This document shows, piece by piece, positions 26,003 to 35,387 of a stretch of DNA of 64,000 nucleotides. This DNA is from Gracilimonas sp034520725. GTDB lineage: Bacteria > Bacteroidota > Rhodothermia > Balneolales > Balneolaceae. The position numbers and the translations under genes were made by a program. The notes beneath the pieces were generated by a model. That model made no database searches. It was not told the DNA's origin and saw nothing but the letters and a program-made list of their open reading frames with translations. How positions within the stretch are numbered: position 1 is the stretch's first letter; every line of letters begins with the position of its first letter. Location of the stretch: NCBI GenBank assembly GCA_034520725.1, contig JAXHNH010000011.1, forward strand, positions 372,001 to 436,000, read 5' to 3'.

Positions 26003-26509
26003 ATGTCTGAAGCAATCGTAAACAAAGTCCAACAAAACACCAAGCTGGTTACGCTGGATCTTCAGAAATTCCATGATGAGACTCCTACTGAGGGGCTAGA
26101 CATTAAACAGTTTTTATTTCAGGATTTATTGCTGAAAGAAAAAGATTTTCGGCAGCGCTTGAAGGAGTATGATTGGACACAATATGAAGGTAAATACCTG
26201 TACGTTTACTGCAGTTCTGATGCTATCATTGCTCCATGGGCATGGATGCTAATTACGGCTCATGCATCAAAATCTGCTTCTGAGGTTTTTAAAGGTACAA
26301 AAGACACTTTTCTATACGAACTGTATAAAAGGGCTTTGGTGCAGCATGACTGGGATCAATATCAGGACAAATTTGTTTTGCTGAAAGGGTGCGGTGACAT
26401 TCATGTACCCGATTCAGTTTACTTACTGGCTACCAATAAGTTAATAAAAAGAGCCAAGAAAATTATGTATGGTGAAGCTTGTTCTAACGTGCCGGTTTGG
26501 CGAGGTTAA
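26003..26509 (+). CDS. DUF2480 family protein
   Basis: 168 residues. Features: VTLDLQKFHDETPTEGLDIK, FLFQDLLLKEKDFRQRLKEY, YVYCSSDAIIAPWAWMLITA, VLLKGCGDIHVPDSVYLLAT and a C-terminal YGEACSNVPVWRG. This fits DUF2480, a Bacteroidota family commonly found beside suf genes. Three conserved-looking cysteines (CSSD, KGCGD, EACSN) could bind metal or a cluster. The function is unknown; a role in Fe-S maturation is inferred from location. Confidence 0.8.
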   Translation: MSEAIVNKVQQNTKLVTLDLQKFHDETPTEGLDIKQFLFQDLLLKEKDFRQRLKEYDWTQYEGKYLYVYCSSDAIIAPWAWMLITAHASKSASEVFKGTKDTFLYELYKRALVQHDWDQYQDKFVLLKGCGDIHVPDSVYLLATNKLIKRAKKIMYGEACSNVPVWRG

Positions 26510-26580
26510 TTTCTTATCTTACTACACTAAAATCAAATCCCTTATCTTAATAGCTATAACTCATTAAATTTACTTGTTAA

Positions 26581-27303
26581 ATGAAATTACTCGTCACTGG
26601 TACCTCACGCGGAATTGGCTTTTCAATTGCTGAAGATCTTTTAAACAAAGGTTTCGAAGTAATTGGGACCTCACGTTCAGAAAAACTTCCTTTTCCGGAT
26701 AACTCATCATATTCACATATTAAATGTGATTTGTCTGAAGATGATGATATATCACAACTGAAAAATGTTTTTGAAGACAAAGAACCCCCTGAGGTATTAA
26801 TTAACAATGCCGGAATGTTCGATGAAGCTCAGTTGGATATATCGGACGAGGATTGGCTGGAAAACTGGGATAAGACCTTACAAGTAAATTTACGCTCAGC
26901 AGCTATATTATCTAAATCTGCGGTTAATGCGTGGCAAGAGAATGGTATAGCCGGACGTCTGATCAATATATCATCCAGAGCCGGATATAGGGGAGATACC
27001 GGAGAGTATGCAAGCTACGCTGCCAGTAAGGGAGGCCTGGTCGCATTCACAAAAAGCCTTGCACGTAGCTTAGGTAAATTTGGGATCACAGCCTACACCA
27101 TCGCACCCGGATTTGTGGACACAGATATGGCACAAGGATCCATTGAAGTATATGGAGAAGATTATCTCACCAAAGATCTTGCCTTAGATTCAATTGCACC
27201 ACCTGAACAGATCGCTAATATCGTGAGTTTGCTGGCTGAAGGGAAATTGACACATGCCACAGGTCAAACATTTCATGTTAATTCCGGTTCATACCTTATC
27301 TGA
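26581..27303 (+). CDS. Short-chain dehydrogenase/reductase
   Basis: 240 residues, classical SDR. Cofactor loop TGTSRGIGFSIAEDL (residues 6-20), INNAGMF, catalytic Ser in NISSRAGYRG, and Tyr/Lys in YASYAASKGG. The order is that of FabG-like NADP reductases, but the substrate cannot be told from sequence. It precedes fni by 60 bases on the same strand and may be in the same transcript. Confidence 0.9.
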   Translation: MKLLVTGTSRGIGFSIAEDLLNKGFEVIGTSRSEKLPFPDNSSYSHIKCDLSEDDDISQLKNVFEDKEPPEVLINNAGMFDEAQLDISDEDWLENWDKTLQVNLRSAAILSKSAVNAWQENGIAGRLINISSRAGYRGDTGEYASYAASKGGLVAFTKSLARSLGKFGITAYTIAPGFVDTDMAQGSIEVYGEDYLTKDLALDSIAPPEQIANIVSLLAEGKLTHATGQTFHVNSGSYLI

Positions 27304-27362
27304 TCTATAAAATATTTAAGCTTTACTGTAGCAATTTGACGAATGATTTAGGAATTTAAGGT

Positions 27363-28388
27363 ATGACAGATATCAGAGACCGAAAAAAAGATCACGTTGA
27401 GTTAACCGTTACAGATGGAACACAGTACAGTACGCCAACCGGTTTTGATCAGTTCTACTTTATCCATAATGCACTTCCTGAAATAAACCACAACACGGTT
27501 ACTACAGAAGCTAACTTGTTAGGCAGAACTTTTGATTTCCCACTGTTTATTTCCTCAATGACCGGTGGTTATGCTGATGCAGGACCGGTTAATGCAGTGA
27601 TCGCTGAATTTTGTGAAACTGAGAACATTCCGTTTGGTGTTGGCAGTCAGCGTGCAATGCTGGAAGATGAGTCGTTGACAGACACGTTTTCTATTGTTCG
27701 GGATAAAGCACCAACTGCCTTTATAGCTTCAAATATTGGCGGTGCACAATTAATTGGTGGATTGAAAGCGGATTTGCTGAAAAGCCTAATAGACTCCATC
27801 AATGCTGATGCCGTGATCGTACACCTGAATCCACTTCAGGAGTTAATGCAACCTGAGGGAGATCGAAACTTTAAAGGCATTTTAAATGGAATTGAACAGT
27901 TAATTTCTGACACCCAACTGCCTGTAATTGTTAAGGAAACTGGTGCCGGCATTTCAGAACATACGGCAAAGCGCTTATTGAATGCAGGGGTAAAGGTTAT
28001 AGATGTTGCCGGGGCCGGAGGTACCAGCTGGGCTAAGGTTGAAAATTTCAGAAGCACAAACCAAAAAGCTAATCATTCCTTTGATGAATGGGGGATTCCA
28101 ACTGTAGATTGCCTCATTGAATTGAGTAAACTTGAGTGGGAAAGAGGATTCGAACTGATAGCTTCAGGAGGGATCAGATCAGCTTTTGATATTGCTATAT
28201 CATTATGCCTGGGGGCACATTTTACAGCCTCGGCTCAACCCGTAATAAAAGCTATAAAAGAAGACGGCTATGATGGTCTCGAAGTATTATATAAGGGTTG
28301 GAAAAACGATCTTAAAACCATATTGACTCTTTTAGGACATGCTAACATTCAAGAATTCAAGAAGAGTGATCTCAGAAGAAAAGCTTAG
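27363..28388 (+). CDS. fni: Type 2 isopentenyl-diphosphate delta-isomerase
   Basis: 341 residues. FMN- and NADPH-dependent enzyme interconverting IPP and DMAPP. Visible: RKKDHVELTV, PLFISSMTGGYADAGPVN, FGVGSQRAMLED, HLNPLQELMQPEGDRNF, VIVKETGAGISEHTAKRL, DVAGAGGTSWAKVE and LIASGGIRSAFDIA. These are the flavin- and phosphate-binding segments of the family. The next gene, a polyprenyl synthase, consumes its products. Confidence 0.95.
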   Translation: MTDIRDRKKDHVELTVTDGTQYSTPTGFDQFYFIHNALPEINHNTVTTEANLLGRTFDFPLFISSMTGGYADAGPVNAVIAEFCETENIPFGVGSQRAMLEDESLTDTFSIVRDKAPTAFIASNIGGAQLIGGLKADLLKSLIDSINADAVIVHLNPLQELMQPEGDRNFKGILNGIEQLISDTQLPVIVKETGAGISEHTAKRLLNAGVKVIDVAGAGGTSWAKVENFRSTNQKANHSFDEWGIPTVDCLIELSKLEWERGFELIASGGIRSAFDIAISLCLGAHFTASAQPVIKAIKEDGYDGLEVLYKGWKNDLKTILTLLGHANIQEFKKSDLRRKA

Positions 28389-28443
28389 CCCATAAGCTGC
28401 AAGATATTCCTTATATTGATAGTCTCATCACATCAAAAGAGCA

Positions 28444-29439
28444 TTGAGCAAAAACGGATTACAACACATTTTACTGGAGAAGATCGAGCAGGCACTGGCA
28501 AAAACCAATCTGCCGGAGACACCTGTTTCCTTGTATGAGCCTTACAAATATGCTATGGCCGTTGGCGGTAAAAGGATAAGACCTATACTGACTCTGATGG
28601 CTTGTGGACTTTGTGATGGTGATCTTGACGATGCTCTTCCTGCGGCACTTGCTGTAGAGATCCTTCACAATTTTACGTTGGTTCATGATGATATTATGGA
28701 CAGTGCAGATACTCGCAGGGGTGAACCTAGTGTGTTTAAAAAATGGGATGAAAACACTGCTATACTAACCGGTGATGTGATGTTTGCAGATGCATATAAA
28801 CAACTACATTACTACGGTGACTCTGATAAATTCTCTAAGCAGGAATTTGCGGCTATGCATCATATCTTCTCAAGATCGATCATTACTGTGTGTGAAGGTC
28901 AGGCCCTGGATATGGAGTTTGTAAACCGTACAGAAGTTTCAGACAAGGAATATTTACAGATGATCGGTGGGAAAACGGCCGCTTTACTAAGTGGATCACT
29001 TGAAATGGGAGCCGTAGCGGCACATGCAACACATCATAAAAGAGCTGAACTTGCTGAACTTGGATATGAGATGGGTATTGCCTTCCAAATACAGGATGAT
29101 CTGTTAGACGCTATTGCAGATCCTGAAAAATTCGGTAAAAGACCCGGTGGGGATATTTATGAGGGAAAGAAAACATATCTTACCATACTTTCGTTAGAAC
29201 GAGCAGATGAGGACCAACAAAATCTCATCAGCAGTACTTTGGAAAAAGATAAACCTTCTGAAGAATCTGTCGAAAAGGTGCTTCAGGTAATGGATACTCT
29301 TGGAGTATTGAATGATGTGGCTAACGAAACTGACGAACACTACCAAAAGGCCTTTGATCTTTTAAACAAATTTGAAAATTCAGAATACAAAACAGAGCTT
29401 GAAAAACTTCTTAACTTCTTACGACAACGTGATCATTAA
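28444..29439 (+). CDS. Polyprenyl (farnesyl/geranylgeranyl-type) diphosphate synthase
   Basis: 331 residues with a TTG start. Condenses IPP with allylic diphosphates. First Asp-rich motif DDIMD (82-86) in LVHDDIMDSADTRRG, second in FQIQDDLLDAIAD (about 218), plus GGKRIRPIL. The residues just before the first motif (ILHNFTLVH) include Phe and Leu, consistent with medium chains, but chain length is not certain. It forms an isoprenoid pair with fni. Confidence 0.92.
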   Translation: MSKNGLQHILLEKIEQALAKTNLPETPVSLYEPYKYAMAVGGKRIRPILTLMACGLCDGDLDDALPAALAVEILHNFTLVHDDIMDSADTRRGEPSVFKKWDENTAILTGDVMFADAYKQLHYYGDSDKFSKQEFAAMHHIFSRSIITVCEGQALDMEFVNRTEVSDKEYLQMIGGKTAALLSGSLEMGAVAAHATHHKRAELAELGYEMGIAFQIQDDLLDAIADPEKFGKRPGGDIYEGKKTYLTILSLERADEDQQNLISSTLEKDKPSEESVEKVLQVMDTLGVLNDVANETDEHYQKAFDLLNKFENSEYKTELEKLLNFLRQRDH

Positions 29440-29458
29440 AAAACAACCAAAAATTTCG

Positions 29459-30284
29459 ATGTTTAATAAACTGTTAGTGGTATTTGGACTGCTGTTCATA
29501 ATTTCAGCCTGTCAAAACGATAAATTGATAAAAAGGGGAGATACCTTACAGGTTGCATATCAAAAGGCTATGGCATTTTATATGGATCAAGACTATACCG
29601 AAGCCGCGAACGCCTTTGACACAGTTACCAGACTGGGGAGAGGGACAGATTACGGTCAGGAAGCTCAATTCTATCTGGCAGAAAGTTATTTTAAGAACAG
29701 GCAATACTTGTTGGCTGCTTCGGAATATGATCGCTTCATCAGTCTTTATCCAAATGAAGAACGCAGGCAGGATGCAGAGTTTAAAGCCGCCATGTCTTAT
29801 TACCATCAGAGTCCCCGATACAAACTTGGATCAGTCAGCAACACGTAATGCCATTGAACGATTTCAGCTGTTTAATAACCGGTATCCCGATTCTGAACTA
29901 GTGACTGATGCAGCAGATAAAATTGATGAGCTCAGAAATAAGCTGGCTCGAAAATCTTATGAATCTGCTCAATTCTACGTTAGAACAGATCAATATTTAG
30001 CAGCTACCATATATCTTGAAGAAACCATTGATCAGTTTCCTGAATCAGAATGGGCTGAAAAGTCTTTGGTGGACCTTATCGAAACGTACATCACCTATGC
30101 AGACAACAGTGTTCCTGCCCGGCAGGAAGAGCGGTACTCAAAAGCTGTAGATACTTATGAGAAATTCTTGCAACTCTTTCCTGATAGTAATTACAGGAGC
30201 AATGTTGAGGACATGCATGATGAGGTTCAGAATAAACTCACTGATGTTCGTAATGATATGATCAGTGATTCAACTGACAACTAA
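29459..30284 (+). pseudogene. bamD: Outer-membrane assembly lipoprotein BamD, one frameshift at about 29829
   Basis: BamD is the TPR lipoprotein of the BAM complex that folds outer-membrane proteins. The signal ends with the lipobox ISAC (Cys18 from ATG 29459). TPR-like repeats: AYQKAMAFYMDQDYTEAANA, QFYLAESYFKNRQYLLAASE, YDRFISLYPNEERRQDAEFK. At GG 29828-29829 one extra G shifts the frame. Removing it joins YKL to DQSATRNAIERFQLFNNRYP and the remaining TPRs to 30284. Everything else is intact and BamD is essential, so a base-call error is likely. The stop overlaps the nadD ATG. Confidence 0.9.
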
Positions 30285-30878
30285 TGTCTAAACGGATTGG
30301 ATTATTCGGGGGTACTTTCGATCCGGTCCATAATGGACATATTGCTATTGTAAACGCATTTCTGGATTCTCAAAAAATTGACGCATTGTGGGTACTGCTT
30401 ACACCATTTCCACCTCATAAACAGGATCAGGAGCATATATCCTATGATGACAGAAAGGAAATGCTTGAACTTGCATTTCAGGACGTTAAAAGGGTGTGCG
30501 GGATCAGTTCGGTTGAATCGGATCTTACCTAAAGCCTTCCTACACAATCAGAACGATAGAGCATCTCCAGAAGCTGCATCCAGAAGTGGATTTTTATTTA
30601 TGCATAGGAGAGGATAGTTTGGTCAATTTTGACAAATGGAAGAGACTATCAGGAAGATCCTGAAATATGTGACCTTACTTGTGGCTGAACGGCCGGATGT
30701 TGACTTCGAACAAGTAGATGACGATAATATCCTGGAAAAGGTCCACTTCGTAAAGCATGTTCCCGTAGAAGCCTCCTCAACAATGGTAAGGTCATTGATA
30801 TCTGCAGGAAAAAAGGCTGAAAACTTACTTCCACCGAAGGTTTATAAGTACATTATGGATAATAATCTTTATCAATAA
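30284..30878 (+). pseudogene. nadD: Nicotinate-nucleotide adenylyltransferase, several frameshifts
   Basis: NadD adenylates nicotinate mononucleotide for NAD synthesis. The N-terminus IGLFGGTFDPVHNGHIAIVN is the nucleotidyltransferase signature, followed by TPFPPHKQ and SYDDRKEMLELAF. After SSVESDL a frame change leads to the frame encoding PSYTIRTIEHLQKLHPE, LCIGEDSLVNFDKW and, after further shifts near 30640 and 30655, LKYVTLLVAERPDV and a C-terminus with EASSTMVRSLI to 30878. At least three indels. The enzyme is normally essential, so the breaks probably do not exist in the organism. Confidence 0.88.
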
Positions 30879-30901
30879 CCAACCTAAATATTGAATTAAG
30901 T

Positions 30902-31938
30902 ATGCCAATATCCAGAAAAGACTTTCTTCGTAACTCTATGTTAGCTACAGGTTTGTCGTTAACAGGTGTCTACTTCATTCACCGACGATTCAGTATTTGG
31001 GTGGTACAGACCATTGATTGATCAAACCAAAAGCATTGAAGGTTGGAGATACTTTAGGCCTGGTGGCTCCCGCAAGTCCAATATATCAGGATCAGGTATT
31101 TGATGAAATGATTGATAACCTTGAAGAACTTGGCTTTCAACTCAAACTCGGTGATTCAGTTCAAAAACAGTATGGATACCTGGCCGGAAAGGATGAAGAA
31201 CGGTTGCACGATCTCATGACTATGTTTAAGGATGATGAAGTGGATGGCATCATGTGTATTAGAGGAGGATGGGGCAGTAACCGGATCTTGCCGAAAATTG
31301 ACTATGAACTGATCAGAAACAACCCTAAGGTTTTGTGTGGCTTCAGTGATATAACCTCTATCCACCTGGCTATTAATAAATACTCAGGGCTTTACACTTT
31401 CCATGGACCAGTCGGAAAGTCAGTTTGGAATAAATTTACGACTCAGGCTTTCCGAAACACCGTGATGTCTCCAAAATTAAAAGACATGAAAATTCCGGAA
31501 GATGAAAGAGAAAACGGCTTTATGATAAGTTCGGGAAAGGCTTCCGGAAAATTATATGGTGGAAATCTATCCGTATTAACAACTTTGATCGGCACAGACT
31601 ATTTACCTGATCTTGAAAGTGCAATATTATTTCTGGAAGATATTGGTGAAAATGTATATCGAATTGACAGAATGCTTACTCATCTCAAAATGGCCGGTAT
31701 TTTGGACAAGATCAACGGTTTGATATTTGGGAAGTGTACGGATTGCAGTTCAGGCCAAAATAGCCTGGAAATGGATGAGGTACTGAAACATCACATTGAG
31801 CCTTTGGAAATTCCGGCATTTTATGGCGCCATGATCAGCCACGAAGATAACAACTTAACCATACCGGTTGGCATGAATGCTGAAATGGATGCAGATAAAA
31901 TGATCTTCAGATTTAAAGAATACGCAGTAACATACTGA
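30902..31938 (+). pseudogene. LD-carboxypeptidase (peptidase S66), frameshift near 30968
   Basis: LD-carboxypeptidases trim the D-Ala from tetrapeptide stems during peptidoglycan recycling. ATG 30902 gives MPISRKDFLRNSMLATGLSL, a twin-arginine-like signal. One extra base at about 30966-30968 sends this frame to a stop at 31017-31019. Removing it reads STSFTDDSVFGWYRPLIKPK straight into the long open part. That part has VGDTLGLVAPASP, CIRGGWGSNRILPKID, GFSDITSIHL, HGPVG, LYGGNLSVLTTLIGT and LFLEDIGENVYRIDRMLTHL, the S66 Ser-Glu-His order. If the break is real, a cytoplasmic form could start at 31018. Confidence 0.85.
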
Positions 31939-31952
31939 TTGTGTATATAAGG

Positions 31953-33026
31953 CTACTTTTTAATGCCGGATAAATGCCTGATCAATTTGCCATCAATTGT
32001 TTCATAAGACTGCATGAGGTCGGCTGTGAGACAAGAGTGGATAGGAAATATCTGAATCATTTCACCAACGTTTATCTCATCAAATACCTGAGAACTGCAC
32101 TTTACGATCCCATGTTCCTGAGATACGCTCTTCAAAAACGTTTCTTGTGAAAGATGTTTAAGTCTTGGTTCTCCAAAACTTTTAATGCCATTTATTTCAA
32201 TAGATTCTTTAGAAAAATGAACAGCACCACCATGTATCAAAACCTCGTTTCTGTTTTCAAATTTCTCAATTACCGGACATTCCATATAGACTGCGATCTC
32301 ATTAGGTGAACACGAACCGATTTCAACCTGCATCCAGTCATAAAACACGAAATTGCCGGGGCTCAGCTGATCTACCGGGCCAAAATCGTTTAACACACTG
32401 CAGGAGGGAGTATCCCCAAAACAGATAGGCAAATCAGGATATTTGCTCTTGATAATAGCAAGCTTATTCCGTTTAATTGGGTCGATAAGGTTTATGATCT
32501 CATCAGATGACCGGGTTTTGTAGGTAAAACCTGCATGGCAATAGAATCCGGCTGCATAAAAATGACTTGAAGTATCTATTGTCTTTAAGAGTTTCTCCAT
32601 TTTACTGTGGTCACCAATGGGCACGCCGCTGCGACCATAATCCGGATCCAGTTCTATATACAGGCCCATTTTATGAGAGATCTCAGAATCCAACCATAAA
32701 ATAACCTCTTCAGAAATTACAAGTGTTTTTAGATCTATTATGGATGCTAATTTATTATAAACTGATGATGCTAACACATTGGCAGGAAAAGCAATAGTTA
32801 TATCATTCCATTCATCATTTGCAAAATATTCAGCCATTTTCAGAGATGAAACGGTTATTCCATTTACATCGTATTCTCTGAATATTTGTCCAATTTCAGC
32901 TGATTGGTGAGTCTTAAAGTGCGGTCTGAATTCAATATCATTGCGGTGGCACTTCTCAGCCATTTTTTGAACGTTATGATTAACAATTTCCAGATCCAGA
33001 TAAAGTTTTGGGTACATCGAAATCAT
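31953..33026 (-). CDS. PLP enzyme of the D-threonine aldolase / D-serine dehydratase-like (DSD1) family
   Basis: 357 residues. Alanine-racemase-type N-terminal barrel with RPHFKTHQSAEI (PLP lysine in this segment), GITVSSLKMAEYF, LYIELDPDYGRSGVP and FYCHAGFTYKT. The C-terminal beta domain contains FPIHSCLTADLM, whose His and Cys bind a metal in this family. The reaction is aldol cleavage of D-threonine-like amino acids or dehydration of D-serine analogues. The substrate is undetermined. It lies 17 bases downstream of the phosphatase gene. Confidence 0.85.
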   Translation of the reverse strand: MISMYPKLYLDLEIVNHNVQKMAEKCHRNDIEFRPHFKTHQSAEIGQIFREYDVNGITVSSLKMAEYFANDEWNDITIAFPANVLASSVYNKLASIIDLKTLVISEEVILWLDSEISHKMGLYIELDPDYGRSGVPIGDHSKMEKLLKTIDTSSHFYAAGFYCHAGFTYKTRSSDEIINLIDPIKRNKLAIIKSKYPDLPICFGDTPSCSVLNDFGPVDQLSPGNFVFYDWMQVEIGSCSPNEIAVYMECPVIEKFENRNEVLIHGGAVHFSKESIEINGIKSFGEPRLKHLSQETFLKSVSQEHGIVKCSSQVFDEINVGEMIQIFPIHSCLTADLMQSYETIDGKLIRHLSGIKK

Positions 33027-33043
33027 CTTAAATTATAGGTCAC

Positions 33044-33883
33044 TTAATTTTTATAAACGGGATCTAAACCGTAATGTGAAGAATCACCGTCTTCAAGTTC
33101 AAACCTAAGTACAGAATCCCAGGAACCGTAAATCGGGTTTGGCAGAATAAACCATTTTCTTCCGAAGTATTTTGCGTAATCAATAACTTTGTTTTCTCTC
33201 TGTGCTTGACTGATCTCTTTAGCCGAGAAGAAATCGTTGAGGTCATCTCCAAAAATCATTATAACCCGATAATTATCTTCGATCATTTTTCGTCTGTTGA
33301 TCTTTGATGAGTTCCAGTTAGGCTGCTCGCCGTTGGTAAGAATATTATCCAGATTTCTTGATACAGGAAAACCAAGGTCTATCAGATTCTTTCTAGTGGC
33401 TTCCTCAACTTCGTAACTACGATTACTGAGGTAGAAGATAGTCACCCCTTGTTCATTAGCATACCTGGTAAACTCAAGAGCTCCTGGTACTGCATCAGCA
33501 TTAGCCTCCAGAGCCCACTCATTCCAATCTTCTTCATTGTAAGATTTACCTTCCAATATCATCCTTGCTTGAAAGGGCGAGTTATCGAGCACAGTTTCAT
33601 CAATATCCATGATTATAGCTGGAGGAAGGTTATTAAAATTTGACTCATTAGCCTGGTTCACAGATGCTGTCCAAAAAGAATCTTCAAGGGGGAGAGGGAG
33701 GTTTCTCTCAGCGGTTTTATAAGTCTGGTAATTCAGTGCAACATATTCAGCAGAGTTTTGCACCCAAAGCGTGGCCTGCAGGGATGGATCATCGGGTCTT
33801 GAATCTTCAGAATCACTAATTGTTTGAGTGGATGCACAAGAAGTGGCAAATAAAATCGTAAAGAGGTAAATAAAACGTTTCAT
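33044..33883 (-). CDS. 5'-nucleotidase / acid phosphatase lipoprotein, e(P4) family
   Basis: 279 residues. Lipobox ATSC (Cys16), so it is anchored in the envelope. HAD-type motif I DIDETVLDNS (93-102), with Ser/Asn in YLSNRSYEVEE and Lys in NRRKMI. GDDLNDFF is motif IV. Family members hydrolyse nucleoside monophosphates or other phosphomonoesters in the periplasm or at the outer membrane. WILPNPIYGSWDS near the C-terminus is typical. Divergent from the RimB-like gene. Confidence 0.92.
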   Translation of the reverse strand: MKRFIYLFTILFATSCASTQTISDSEDSRPDDPSLQATLWVQNSAEYVALNYQTYKTAERNLPLPLEDSFWTASVNQANESNFNNLPPAIIMDIDETVLDNSPFQARMILEGKSYNEEDWNEWALEANADAVPGALEFTRYANEQGVTIFYLSNRSYEVEEATRKNLIDLGFPVSRNLDNILTNGEQPNWNSSKINRRKMIEDNYRVIMIFGDDLNDFFSAKEISQAQRENKVIDYAKYFGRKWFILPNPIYGSWDSVLRFELEDGDSSHYGLDPVYKN

Positions 33884-33997
33884 AATTGACTGTATTTAAC
33901 TGATTAATATCTGTTCTAAGATATGAAATCATGACTATAGGTAATTAATTTTTAAAGAGAATGTTATTACCCAATTAAACCTTTATTTTAACGGCTT

Positions 33998-34441
33998 ATG
34001 AAAACCACACAAAAACCTAAAATAATTGGCCGAATTGAGCTTTTAGACCTTCCTGAATGGAATTTTAACGATCTTGAAGCAAAAATTGATACCGGTGCAT
34101 ACACTTCAAGTCTGCATTGCCATGATATTGAAGCTTTTAAAAAGGATGGAGAGAGTTGGATTAAATTTTATCTATTGGATCCCGAACACGAGTCATACAA
34201 TAAACAGGAAATTCTTATGCCGGTTCATGACCAACGTGAAGTAAAATCATCTAATGGCGAATCTGAAATGAGATATTTCATTAAAACGAAAGTGATCTTA
34301 TTTGAGCAGGCTTACGATATTGAATTTTCATTGACAGACCGTTCAGCAATGAAATACCCTCTGTTAATTGGCAGGAAGTTTCTTCAAAAAGGACCTTTCC
34401 TTGTGGATGTGACAAAAGTAAATCTAAATAAAATTAATTAG
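33998..34441 (+). CDS. RimB-like retropepsin-type protease (PF05618)
   Basis: 147 residues. The family was annotated as zinc protease, but the visible active-site motif is Asp-Thr-Gly: LEAKIDTGAYTSSLHC (DTGA 31-34), as in retroviral-type aspartic proteases. YPLLIGRKFLQ near the C-terminus is the hydrophobic Ile/Leu-Gly motif of that fold. A related protein, RimB of Pseudomonas, works with RimK. Here a RimK-like ligase follows after 22 bases, supporting shared control of peptide-tail modification. Cytoplasmic, no signal. Confidence 0.85.
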   Translation: MKTTQKPKIIGRIELLDLPEWNFNDLEAKIDTGAYTSSLHCHDIEAFKKDGESWIKFYLLDPEHESYNKQEILMPVHDQREVKSSNGESEMRYFIKTKVILFEQAYDIEFSLTDRSAMKYPLLIGRKFLQKGPFLVDVTKVNLNKIN

Positions 34442-34443
34442 TA

Positions 34444-34458
34444 AAGACTCGGAGTCTT
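34444..34458. promoter_or_regulatory. Small hairpin just upstream of rimK
   Basis: AAGACT CGG AGTCTT, six paired bases and a three-base loop, sits between the RimB-like stop and the RimK ATG (34464). It has no T-run, so it is not a terminator. It might affect initiation of the RimK gene. Confidence 0.35.
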
Positions 34459-34463
34459 ATATA

Positions 34464-35387
34464 ATGAACATTGGAATTCTTTCCAGAAACTCTTCTTTGT
34501 ACTCAACACAACGACTTATTGAAGCTGCTGAAGCTCATGGCCATCAGGTGGAGGTCATTGATCACCTTAAATGTGACATCGTTATAGAGCAGGATGATCC
34601 TAAGATCTATTTCAAAAGTAAAAGGATTGATTACCTGGATGCCATCATTCCCAGAATAGGTGCTTCAGTAACCTTCTATGGAGCTGCTGTAGTCCGGCAG
34701 TTTGAGATGATGGATGTATTCAGCGTGGTTCATTCTCAGGCATTGGTTCGCTCAAGAGATAAACTAAGAAGCCTGCAGCTGCTTGCGAGTTCCGGAGTGG
34801 GACTTCCAAAAACTGTATTCACAAATTACTCAAAAGAAGTTAAAAAAATTATTGAGTCTGTTGGTGGCGCACCACTCATTGTAAAATTGCTTGAAGGCAC
34901 ACAGGGTCACGGAGTAGTTCTTGGACCAACTAAAAAGGCTTCTGAATCTATTATTGAAGCCTTTCATGCTATGAAAGCAAGGGTTATCGTTCAGGAATTC
35001 ATATCTGAATCTAAGGGTGCAGATATTAGAGCCTTTATTGTAGACGGTAAAGTAGTTGGGGCTATGAAACGACAGGGCAAGGAAGGTGAATTCAGATCCA
35101 ATCTTCATCAGGGTGGATCCGGCGAATTGATAAAGCTAAGCAAAACTGAAAGAATCGCTGCTTTAAAGGCTGCTACTGCCATGGACCTTCAAGTTGCTGG
35201 TGTTGATATGTTACAATCAGAACGAGGTCCACTGATTTTGGAGGTAAATTCTTCTCCAGGATTAGAAGGTATAGAAAAAACCACGAACAAGGATATCGCT
35301 TCCTTTATCATCAAGTATATTGAGAAAGCCGTGGAAGAACGTAAACAGAACCCGGCCCGCAAAAAGAAGGCTAAAAAGAATGCCTAA
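34464..35387 (+). CDS. rimK: RimK-family alpha-L-glutamate ligase
   Basis: 307 residues, full length. ATP-grasp ligase that adds glutamate residues to protein or peptide C-termini; in E. coli the target is ribosomal protein S6. Features: MNIGILSRNSSLYSTQRLIE, IIPRIGASVTFYG, LRSLQLLASSGVGLPKT, PLIVKLLEGTQGHGVVLG, FISESKGADIRAFIVDGKVV, KRQGKEGEFRSNLHQGG and LILEVNSSPGLEGIE. The target here is not known. The stop overlaps the next gene by eight bases. Confidence 0.93.
   Translation: MNIGILSRNSSLYSTQRLIEAAEAHGHQVEVIDHLKCDIVIEQDDPKIYFKSKRIDYLDAIIPRIGASVTFYGAAVVRQFEMMDVFSVVHSQALVRSRDKLRSLQLLASSGVGLPKTVFTNYSKEVKKIIESVGGAPLIVKLLEGTQGHGVVLGPTKKASESIIEAFHAMKARVIVQEFISESKGADIRAFIVDGKVVGAMKRQGKEGEFRSNLHQGGSGELIKLSKTERIAALKAATAMDLQVAGVDMLQSERGPLILEVNSSPGLEGIEKTTNKDIASFIIKYIEKAVEERKQNPARKKKAKKNA

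Noticed and set aside
30649..30834. Minus-strand short frame opposite nadD
   Set aside because: The plus strand carries clear nadD segments in all parts; the reverse frame has no family resemblance.
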